From assembly GCA_947589335.1 (NCBI GenBank), contig CANPZH010000099.1:1-5526 (forward strand): a stretch of 5,526 nucleotides of DNA, written 5' to 3'. Both the position numbers and the translations under genes were made by a program. Source of the DNA: an uncultured Clostridia bacterium. GTDB taxonomy: Bacteria; Bacillota; Clostridia; Christensenellales; Borkfalkiaceae. This document shows, piece after piece, positions 1-4,917 of this stretch; position 1 is the first letter of the stretch, and the number at the start of each line of letters is the position of its first letter. The notes beneath the pieces are model-generated. The model worked only from the letters and a program-made list of their open reading frames with translations, did no database searches and had not been told where the DNA came from.

Positions 1-178
1 TGACCTCCGTAAATTCGCCGAACAGCCCCATCGCAAGGTCCCCCACCTCGTTGCCGGCCGTAAAGCGCGCCTGCGTTTGATCGTCTATGACATATTCCTC
101 CGGCTTGTACTTTTTCAGCCACGGAATTTTAGGGCATTGCCTGAAATCACAGTACTTCGATTTGCTGAAATAGAACAT
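1..178 (-). CDS. DUF2779 domain-containing protein, N-terminal fragment (cut by window edge)
   Basis: Reading leftward from the ATG at 178-176, the frame stays open for 59 codons to the window edge. The start is supported by AGGAG at 190-186, about 7 bases upstream. The translation begins MFYFSKSKYCDFRQCPKI and continues with a WLKKYKPEE stretch and a QARFTAGNEVGDLAMGLF segment. This order (SKS-Y, QCPK-WL, Q-RF--G-EVG-LA--LF) is what I know of the N-terminus of DUF2779 proteins. That family is uncharacterised; it is often linked with RecB/Cas4-like PD-(D/E)XK nucleases, and the Cys of the QCPK motif resembles the first Fe-S cysteine of such enzymes. The nuclease core would lie outside the window, so activity cannot be judged. 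The gene has its own promoter and is probably not in the same transcript as its right-hand neighbour. The family call is fairly secure; the function is not. Confidence 0.8.
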   Translation of the reverse strand, partial: MFYFSKSKYCDFRQCPKIPWLKKYKPEEYVIDDQTQARFTAGNEVGDLAMGLFGEFTEV

Positions 179-200
179 ATCCTTTCTCCTGTCGAAAAAC

Positions 201-229
201 ATTTTATCATATCGAAAACACAAAATCAA
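201..229 (-). promoter_or_regulatory. Sigma-A-type promoter of the DUF2779 gene
   Basis: On the minus strand, TTGATT (229-224) and TAAAAT (206-201) are separated by exactly 17 bp, close to consensus for the housekeeping sigma factor. Transcription would start near 194, leaving a leader of about 15 bases that carries the AGGAG ribosome binding site. The surrounding 191-240 stretch is strongly AT-rich compared with the flanking genes. This promoter lacks the TGTGn element seen at the other promoters in the window. Confidence 0.65.
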
Positions 230-283
230 CTATAAAACAGACCTCGCGCGGCTTTGCCCAACCGGGAAGAGCCGGAAGAGGAG

Positions 284-312
284 GGATGGCCGCCTCAAAG
301 CGGCGGCCATCC
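284..312 (-). terminator. 11-bp perfect hairpin after the two-gene unit, possible terminator
   Basis: GGATGGCCGCC (284-294) and GGCGGCCATCC (302-312) are perfect inverted arms around a 7-base loop. It lies about 90 bases beyond the stop of the 313-aa gene and upstream of the DUF2779 promoter, where a terminator of the leftward transcript would be expected. Neither strand has a real T-run after the stem (the minus strand continues CTCCTCTTCC), so this is not a classical intrinsic terminator. It could be a 3'-end stabilising or Rho-assisted structure. Apart from this hairpin and the promoter at 201-229, I see nothing else in 179-399. Confidence 0.4.
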
Positions 313-399
313 AGGAAGAGATTGAAAAAATGAACAACACAAACAAAAATTTTCTCGGGGCACCTCCTTCTCTTCAGAATCTTTCAAGAGCCGCTCTTC

Positions 400-1341
400 T
401 CAGAAGAGAAGCATGTGGCGGATAAAGCACTTTGCACACTTTGTGCAGTCTCTGTGGGCGGGATCGCGATGAAGATCGTAGCGCAGGGTATATTCACCGG
501 GCAGCAGCCGCCGCGCGAGCGGGCACTCCTTTGCAATGATCTGCGCAAGCGCGGGGTCGAGGTCGGTGGGCTTCATGAGCGACGCAAGGAAGTAATACCC
601 GCCCGCCAGCTCATTTTGCTTCTGAACGGAAAAGGTCTTAAAGAGCCGCGCCGCCTGTTTCTGATGGTCGAAGAAGAAGGGGTTATATCCGATGGCGGCA
701 TCCTCTTCCTCGCCATGGGCTGCCTCCGCCCGGAAGGCATTGCACTTCATGAGCAGCGCCATGTGGGCGGCATCCGGGTCGCCTGCGCCGGCATCGATCA
801 CTTCGAGACACTTGAATGCCGCCACCAAAAAAATCGGGTCATCTACGGTCAGTTCATACTTCACGCGGATGTGTTCGTCTGTCTTTTTATCGCGGGGGAG
901 ACGGGCATACCAATACGCAAAGAGCGGGTCCACGAGGGCATGACCCTTTCCGATCGCCTTGGAGAGGACCTTCTCGTGATAATTGCGGTCGGTGAATGTA
1001 ATGGGCGCGCTCATCCCCGTGCTCCCGAGCAGGGAGAGAACTTCCGCATCGCCCGTAAAGGTATTCAGCACCTCGGGAAGATCCGAGATGATCCCGTTGA
1101 GGAAGAGATCGGCATGGTTCGCCCGGATGAGGGAGGAGGCGGTATAACTCCCCTCCTCCGCATCCCTCTGCTTTGCCTCCAGCAGCGCCGCAAAGTAGGC
1201 GGAGATATAGCCTGCATTGCTCTTTATGAAGGCAATGGCGACCTCTCTGTCCCGTTGCAGCTGTTCGGGGAGATAGCGATAGACGATGGGCGTCTTTTTG
1301 ACAAGACGGATCGCCTCTTCTTTTTCGATCGGTTTCATCAT
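400..1341 (-). CDS. Hypothetical protein, 313 aa, DUF4116-like termini and C-terminal His/Cys cluster
   Basis: I do not recognise this protein as a whole. It is a soluble, mostly helical-looking protein without signal peptide or membrane segment. Residues 10-31 (IRLVKKTPIVYRYLPEQL followed by a DREV-type turn) resemble the short DUF4116 repeat (..VK..g....LP..L..D.EV..). A similar K-x-P-L-x-x-R-x-LP stretch recurs near the C-terminus, around residues 266-289, so the two ends may be related repeats. The last 25 residues hold H291, H296, C299, C302, C305 and H309, with the cysteines as C-x2-C-x2-C, which could bind zinc or another metal. The first of two adjacent ATGs (1341 and 1338) is preferred because GGG lies 7 bases upstream. 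Only one base separates it from the stop of the 247-aa gene, so translational coupling is expected. Long open frames on the opposite strand look like shadows. Existence is confident; function is unknown. Confidence 0.85.
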   Translation of the reverse strand: MMKPIEKEEAIRLVKKTPIVYRYLPEQLQRDREVAIAFIKSNAGYISAYFAALLEAKQRDAEEGSYTASSLIRANHADLFLNGIISDLPEVLNTFTGDAEVLSLLGSTGMSAPITFTDRNYHEKVLSKAIGKGHALVDPLFAYWYARLPRDKKTDEHIRVKYELTVDDPIFLVAAFKCLEVIDAGAGDPDAAHMALLMKCNAFRAEAAHGEEEDAAIGYNPFFFDHQKQAARLFKTFSVQKQNELAGGYYFLASLMKPTDLDPALAQIIAKECPLARRLLPGEYTLRYDLHRDPAHRDCTKCAKCFIRHMLLF

Positions 1342-1342
1342 T

Positions 1343-2086
1343 TTATTTCCCGTACTTGATCCGAAGCCCTTCGCTCAGGCCGCAGTCGCGCAGTTTCCAC
1401 GCCTTGGGCGCGTCTTGGGAAGTCCGGAGGGAAACGCGGAGGCCGTAGCGTTCCAGCTCTTCCGGTTCGAGGTCTTTGAGCCACCATGCTCCGAGGAGCA
1501 GGTACTCTCCTTCCGCCTCGTCGCAGACGACGACCTCCCCGCCGTCGGTGGAAATTTTTCCGCACCCGATGCGCCAGAGGATCGCATTTGCATCTTCGCC
1601 GAGTTTCGCTGTAAAATGCTCATAGAGCGGGTAGAGGTTATACAGTTCGAAGTAGAAGGCCGTGTCGGTCACCTCGGAGAAGGTGCGCAGTTTCGGGAGC
1701 AGGTCTGCCGTGTTGCCCTTCGGCTCGATATCCGCAACGACCATGCCATCCTCGGGCATATCTTCGAGGCAATCGCCATCCACCTCATATTCCTGCGAAT
1801 AAAAGGTCACTTCGCCGAACACCCCCTGCCCTTCAAATTCTTCCAAAAGGCGCTTCAGCGTCTCTTTGTCGGTAATGATCTTCCAGTAGGGCTGCGGGCT
1901 GTCATCTTCAAACCCGCGCAGGAAGTCCTCAAAGGAGGCCGCGCCGCGAACAAATTCTTCGTCGATGGCGGGAGTGACTTCTTCCAGGAAGGCCGCAAGT
2001 TCGGTGTAGTTTTTCGCCTCAAACGAGAGGCCGAGCTTGGCTGCGATGTGAGCGGAAAGTTTTTGTGCATTGGTGATGTTTTTCAT
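1343..2086 (-). CDS. Hypothetical acidic protein, 247 aa, first gene of a two-gene unit
   Basis: I do not recognise the family. The start at 2086 (MKNITNAQKL) is chosen because AAGGAG lies at 2102-2097, about 10 bases upstream. The frame is open further, to 2140, but that extension would run through the promoter. The protein is soluble and strongly acidic, with many Asp/Glu in residues 31-62 and 100-125. It has a helical-looking N-terminal part (6-60) and then a probable alpha/beta part with strand-like segments such as GEVTFYSQEY (91-100), DGMVVADI (113-120), GEVVVCDE (183-190) and GEYLLLGAWWL (193-203). No catalytic motif or membrane segment is evident. It is followed after one base by the 313-aa gene, so the two products may act together. 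Its promoter shares an unusual architecture with that of the 617-aa gene on the other side of the WYL regulator, so the same regulator may control both. Confidence 0.85.
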   Translation of the reverse strand: MKNITNAQKLSAHIAAKLGLSFEAKNYTELAAFLEEVTPAIDEEFVRGAASFEDFLRGFEDDSPQPYWKIITDKETLKRLLEEFEGQGVFGEVTFYSQEYEVDGDCLEDMPEDGMVVADIEPKGNTADLLPKLRTFSEVTDTAFYFELYNLYPLYEHFTAKLGEDANAILWRIGCGKISTDGGEVVVCDEAEGEYLLLGAWWLKDLEPEELERYGLRVSLRTSQDAPKAWKLRDCGLSEGLRIKYGK

Positions 2087-2096
2087 GGTTTGAAAT

Positions 2097-2102
2097 CTCC
2101 TT
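2097..2102 (-). promoter_or_regulatory. Ribosome binding site fixing the start of the 247-aa gene
   Basis: AAGGAG on the minus strand lies 10 bases before the ATG at 2086-2084. It rules out the upstream in-frame ATG at 2140, which has no comparable site and sits inside the terminator/promoter region. Confidence 0.7.
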
Positions 2103-2120
2103 CGGTTGTTTTGTGCCCCT

Positions 2121-2154
2121 ATCATACCACAAAAAAGCACCCCGGGATTGTCAA
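2121..2154 (-). promoter_or_regulatory. Promoter of the leftward two-gene unit, extended -10 with TTGACA 22 bp upstream
   Basis: On the minus strand, TATGAT (2126-2121) is preceded by TGTGG, giving an extended -10 (TGn), which in Gram-positive bacteria can replace a good -35. A perfect TTGACA lies at 2154-2149 but is 22 bp from the -10, too far for normal sigma-A contact at 16-18 bp. The same spacing and flanking bases occur in front of the 617-aa gene, so TTGACA is more likely part of an operator, or the site needs an activator. The start would fall near 2114, giving a leader of about 28 bases. The promoter overlaps the terminator of the preceding WYL gene. Confidence 0.6.
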
Positions 2155-2166
2155 AAAGGGGGGTGC
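2131..2166 (-). terminator. Intrinsic terminator of the WYL regulator gene
   Basis: On the minus strand, GCACCCC (2166-2160) and GGGGTGC (2143-2137) form a 7-bp GC-rich stem around a 16-base interior, immediately followed by six T (2136-2131). It starts 22 bases after the stop of the regulator gene. The interior is larger than usual, which lowers confidence slightly. It contains the TTTTTGACA sequence shared with the other regulated promoter, so this segment seems to serve as terminator and as promoter/operator. Confidence 0.6.
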
Positions 2167-2188
2167 AAGAAATTTTCGAAAAAATTTT

Positions 2189-2851
2189 TTATTCGGGGAA
2201 GACGTTCTCGATGTCGCGGAAGAGAAGGTACTTTGTAACGCCGCTGTCGAGAAGGGCCACGCGGGCGCCTTCGCGGGTGAATTCGATGCTCCGCGGGGAC
2301 ACGATCTTCGTCTCCGAAAACCGATATCCGTTCTCACGGGAGAGCACATATTTGCAGGAGACGCGCCCGCCCCGGTCGATCGCCTCGAGCAGATAGGAAA
2401 ATTTGCGGATTTGTTCGGGCGAAGCGGCATGGCTTTCCTGCACGGAGATCTCGTGCTTTTTCACATATTTCGCCGCCTGCTTGTGCACGCGCATGGAGAG
2501 CAGTTTGTGCCGGAGGACCTCCGCCTCCTCTTCGGCGAGGTCGGGGCTTCCCTTGATCATGCCGATGAGAAAGAGAAGTTCATAGCTCGAGAGCCGCACA
2601 TCGTCGAGGTAGTATCTGGTCCACTTTCCCTTGGTGCGCTTCACCGGGAATCCCGCCGAGAGGAGTTCTGCGATCTTGGAGTAAAAGGTCTTGGGCTCGA
2701 GGGGGCGTTCCTCTGCCGTGCGGCATTTTGCATAATGAAGTTCTATGAGCTGCTCTCTGCTCAGAAGATGGTCTCTGTCGGTATATTCCTGAAGGATCTT
2801 CAGAAGTTCCAGCGCGATCTCTTTTGACTTCCCGCGTTTTTTCTGTTCCAT
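2189..2851 (-). CDS. WYL domain-containing transcriptional regulator, short form (220 aa)
   Basis: Predicted cytosolic DNA-binding regulator. Residues about 10-83 look like a winged helix-turn-helix: helices near 10-24 and 31-40, a probable recognition helix in KTFYSKIAELLSAGF (54-68), and a wing ending in GKWTRYYLDD (75-84). A helical linker (88-135) follows. Residues 153-220 match a WYL domain: LLEAIDRGGRVSCKY, then IVSPRSIEF (183-191) and the closing YLLFRDIENV (208-217). The Trp-Tyr-Leu triad is degenerate, with V198-A199-L200 at the expected place. The protein ends right after the WYL domain, about 100 residues shorter than common WYL regulators of some 300 aa, and so lacks the usual C-terminal extension (WCX). 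WYL domains are thought to sense ligands, often nucleic acids or nucleotides. The start at 2851 is chosen for GGGGGAA at 2862-2856; the frame extends upstream, but only through the promoter. It lies between two promoters of shared architecture and is the natural candidate to regulate both. Confidence 0.85.
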   Translation of the reverse strand: MEQKKRGKSKEIALELLKILQEYTDRDHLLSREQLIELHYAKCRTAEERPLEPKTFYSKIAELLSAGFPVKRTKGKWTRYYLDDVRLSSYELLFLIGMIKGSPDLAEEEAEVLRHKLLSMRVHKQAAKYVKKHEISVQESHAASPEQIRKFSYLLEAIDRGGRVSCKYVLSRENGYRFSETKIVSPRSIEFTREGARVALLDSGVTKYLLFRDIENVFPE

Positions 2852-2876
2852 GTGCTTCCCCCGCTTTCTTTGTTTT

Positions 2877-2905
2877 ATTATAACACACGAAGAGAAAAAA
2901 AGCAA
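2877..2905 (-). promoter_or_regulatory. Sigma-A promoter of the WYL regulator gene
   Basis: On the minus strand, TTGCTT (2905-2900) and a consensus TATAAT (2882-2877) are 17 bp apart. The -10 is preceded by TGTGT, adding a TGn extended element. The start would be near 2870, giving a leader of about 19 bases with the G-rich ribosome binding site. Confidence 0.7.
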
Positions 2906-2925
2906 CACAAATTCCCAAACAACTC

Positions 2926-2954
2926 TTGAAAGGGCATTCATAATGTGTTATAAT
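2926..2954 (+). promoter_or_regulatory. Distal sigma-A promoter of the rightward unit (P1)
   Basis: TTGAAA (2926-2931) and a consensus TATAAT (2949-2954) are 17 bp apart, with TGTGT before the -10. Transcription would start near 2961, giving a leader of about 80 bases that passes through the proximal promoter/operator. It is back-to-back with the regulator promoter: the two -35 boxes are only 20 bp apart, so RNA polymerases or a bound regulator could interfere. Confidence 0.65.
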
Positions 2955-2974
2955 CGGAATGAAATTTTTTGCTT

Positions 2975-3022
2975 CGCACCCCTTTTTGACACACCGCGGG
3001 GAAAAAACTGTGCTATGATAGG
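2975..3022 (+). promoter_or_regulatory. Proximal promoter and putative operator of the 617-aa gene (P2)
   Basis: In order: an A/T tract (2961-2970), GCACCCC (about 2976-2982), TTTTTGACA (2983-2991), 22 bp, then TATGAT (3014-3019) preceded by TGTGC. The extended -10 could work without a correctly spaced -35. The stretch also forms imperfect dyads: CCCC (2979-2982) with GGGG (2998-3001), and GCAC..TTTTT with AAAAA..GTGC. The start would be near 3026, leaving only about 15 bases before the ATG. The arrangement matches the promoter of the 247-aa gene, which suggests a common regulator. Confidence 0.6.
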
Positions 3023-3026
3023 CAAA

Positions 3027-3033
3027 AAGGAGG
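3027..3033 (+). promoter_or_regulatory. Strong ribosome binding site of the 617-aa gene
   Basis: AAGGAGG is a near-perfect Shine-Dalgarno sequence placed 7 bases before the ATG at 3041, which fixes the start. It is the best ribosome binding site in the window. Confidence 0.85.
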
Positions 3034-3040
3034 AAATATC

Positions 3041-4894
3041 ATGTTTGGGTTCTTAAAGAGCGGCCGCTGCATGAAAGTTGCCCAGGCGGCCTGCAAGGCA
3101 AAAGATCTCTCGGCTCCCGAGCTGAAAACGGCGGAGGGCGCCGTTGCACTCTCTCAATGTATGGATCTTCTCTACAAAAAGGAAGAGTACGCGCAACAGC
3201 CCTCCACGGAGGAAATTTTTTACGGCGCCACCCTGCTCATGAAGTGGTTGGTCTCCCTTCCCGCAGACGTGTTCCGCAAAGACTGCGTCGGGATCCCCGC
3301 CATCCTGGAACGCATCCGCAAAACGTACGACGGGACATATCAGAATGCATCAAACCCCATATCCCTTCCCAACCTCTCCGGATGGAATATGATCGCACAG
3401 TGGGCAGGCGACCTTGCCGAAAAAACATGGCAGGAGTGGCTATTTCCGTTCGAGATCGAAAAGGTAAAGGCATTGCGCGAAAACGGCTATTCGCTCGATT
3501 GGATCTACTTTAACACATTTCAGTTTATGGACCTGCCCGAAAGGCCCTGGTGCGAGGCGCTCCGCTTTTATCCCCCCAAGCAGTTCGGCCGCCACACCGA
3601 TTTTGTGTGGGCGGCAGCGGACAAGAAAAGAGAAGACGTTCTTCTCTGCATGAAAGAAGTGGGCTTTTTGACGGAGGAGGAACTCTACAAGACAACGGCG
3701 TATCTGACAGGGGAAAACCGTGCTCTGTTTCTCTCCGTATGGTACAAAGACCGGCAGGGCGCATCGCCCGAAGTTACAATGGTGGAAGAGCTCCTCGGGG
3801 CGGAAAAACCCGACGGGGAGACGATCGCAAAGATCATCAACGGCTCCACGGGATCGTTCCGCGGAAAACATGACCTTCTGCAACGGGCGATCGCCTGTGC
3901 ACCGGTCATCCTCCTCTCAAACGACCGGGTCTATGATAAGCAGCTCTATGAAACCGCCTTCGAGGCGGTGGAGCAATATTATCACCGCGAGCTTTTGAGC
4001 TGCCCTATGAGCTTTTACTACACCCATAATATTTTAGAGGGCAACACCAAGGGGCAAAAGGAGCTCTGGCTGAATGCCTTCAAAACGCTCTTTCCGTCGG
4101 AGGAGGAGAAGCGGGCCTTTCTGAAAGAACACCCCTACTGCGCACTCAACGGCGGATTTTACACCGCCTGTCCCAAAAAACTCAAAGACGATCTCGGGCT
4201 TTGGGTTGACCTCTATGTGCTTGCGGGGGACCGCACCGATCTTCCCGTTACGCTCAAAAAGAATCAGGCCTTTTTGCGGATGTGCCAGCCCGTTAAGCCC
4301 GTCAACGGGTTCAGTGAATACTTTGTTTACGACAGCGAGGAAACCCTGCAATTTGCGTTACAATACGGCAAAGTAAATCTTGAACGCGTTCCGGATGAGC
4401 TGAAAAGCTATGAAACGATCTGGAAAATCTTGGAAAATTGCAGTGCAAACATCTCCCGGGCGGATTTTTCCCTCTATCTCGATGAGGAATTCGTCGTCGG
4501 GGCGGCGGCGTATCAGATCGACGTAAAGGACTTTTTCAAACAGATCGACAAGTCGCTGCGCAAAAGAGAGCGGGTCTGGAAGGCGTGGGTGACCAAAGAG
4601 AGCATCTCGAAGATCTGGGCGGATATCCCCCTCACGGCCAAAAAGACGCGGGAGTTCATCGAGCATCTGCTCGCGATTGGCAAAGGCGTAAGTTTCGATA
4701 GCGCTCTGTTTGCGCAGGCGTGGAACAAATTCCCCGACCTTGCCGAAGCGCTTGAAACGCAATACGTTGCGGAATTGGCGGTAGCAAAGGACTATTCGGG
4801 GAGCCCCTTCAGCGAAGCGGACAAGCGGAGGATCGTGGGGGAGATCCCGGATGAGAGCCTTCGGGAACACATCACCGATAAATTATTCAAATAA
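3041..4894 (+). CDS. Hypothetical protein, 617 aa, first gene of the rightward unit
   Basis: I do not recognise the family. It is a large, soluble, largely helical-looking protein rich in aromatic residues, with no signal peptide, membrane segment, Walker motif or nuclease motif that I can see. The region around residues 449-475 (VPDELKSYETIWKILENC) has the LP-x-x-L-x(4)-E spacing of DUF4116-like repeats and resembles residues 23-45 of the 313-aa protein on the other strand; the match is weak and needs a profile search. The repeated helical character suggests an armadillo/HEAT-like scaffold, as inference only. The start is set by the excellent ribosome binding site. The last codons read DKLFK then TAA, and the stop lies inside a 13-bp tandem duplication. 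A second rightward gene starts 23 bases after the stop, probably in one operon. It is probably regulated together with the leftward unit. Confidence 0.88.
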   Translation: MFGFLKSGRCMKVAQAACKAKDLSAPELKTAEGAVALSQCMDLLYKKEEYAQQPSTEEIFYGATLLMKWLVSLPADVFRKDCVGIPAILERIRKTYDGTYQNASNPISLPNLSGWNMIAQWAGDLAEKTWQEWLFPFEIEKVKALRENGYSLDWIYFNTFQFMDLPERPWCEALRFYPPKQFGRHTDFVWAAADKKREDVLLCMKEVGFLTEEELYKTTAYLTGENRALFLSVWYKDRQGASPEVTMVEELLGAEKPDGETIAKIINGSTGSFRGKHDLLQRAIACAPVILLSNDRVYDKQLYETAFEAVEQYYHRELLSCPMSFYYTHNILEGNTKGQKELWLNAFKTLFPSEEEKRAFLKEHPYCALNGGFYTACPKKLKDDLGLWVDLYVLAGDRTDLPVTLKKNQAFLRMCQPVKPVNGFSEYFVYDSEETLQFALQYGKVNLERVPDELKSYETIWKILENCSANISRADFSLYLDEEFVVGAAAYQIDVKDFFKQIDKSLRKRERVWKAWVTKESISKIWADIPLTAKKTREFIEHLLAIGKGVSFDSALFAQAWNKFPDLAEALETQYVAELAVAKDYSGSPFSEADKRRIVGEIPDESLREHITDKLFK

Positions 4895-4903
4895 ATTATT
4901 CAA
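4878..4903 (+). repeat. 13-bp perfect tandem duplication spanning a stop codon
   Basis: ATAAATTATTCAA occurs at 4878-4890 and again at 4891-4903, followed by a partial third copy (ATA). The copies cover the last codons and the stop of the 617-aa gene. Removing one copy would leave the same C-terminus (DKLFK) and simply replace TAA by TAG, so the duplication changes the stop codon and the distance to the next gene but not the protein. Confidence 0.9.
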
Positions 4904-4917
4904 ATAGGAGAATGGCC

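Noticed and set aside
295..368. Possible small Cys-containing peptide on the minus strand after a GGAGG at about 368-364
   Set aside because: Only GTG or distant TTG starts are available, the GTG overlaps the GGAGG itself, and the resulting peptide (about 22 residues) runs into the hairpin without any recognisable feature.
386..408. Short inverted repeats (AAGAG CCG CTCTT and CTCTTCT C AGAAGAG) at the stop of the 313-aa gene
   Set aside because: Stems of 5-7 bp with very small loops in a purine/pyrimidine-biased stretch, no T-run follows. Too weak to call a terminator.
415..1359. Plus-strand open frame of 314 codons, antisense to the 313-aa gene
   Set aside because: No ribosome binding site or recognisable domain. 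The minus-strand frame is coupled to its upstream gene and has repeat-like and metal-binding features. A toxin/antitoxin-like antisense gene was considered but has no support.
2131..2166. Bidirectional terminator reading
   Set aside because: In the plus direction the hairpin is followed by AAGAAATTTTC, not a T-run, and no plus-strand gene ends here, so only the minus-strand reading is kept.
2170..2190. Palindromic AT-rich stretch around TTTTCGAAAA after the WYL stop codon
   Set aside because: It is a simple A/T tract with a short palindrome; it may help as an UP-like element for the leftward promoter but has no clear independent function.
1286..2827. Plus-strand open frame of 513 codons, antisense to the 247-aa gene and the WYL gene
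   Set aside because: No ribosome binding site at its ATG. It runs through the terminator and promoter between the two minus-strand genes, and the minus-strand frames show recognisable domains and good start sites. The long frame follows from codon bias of the real genes.
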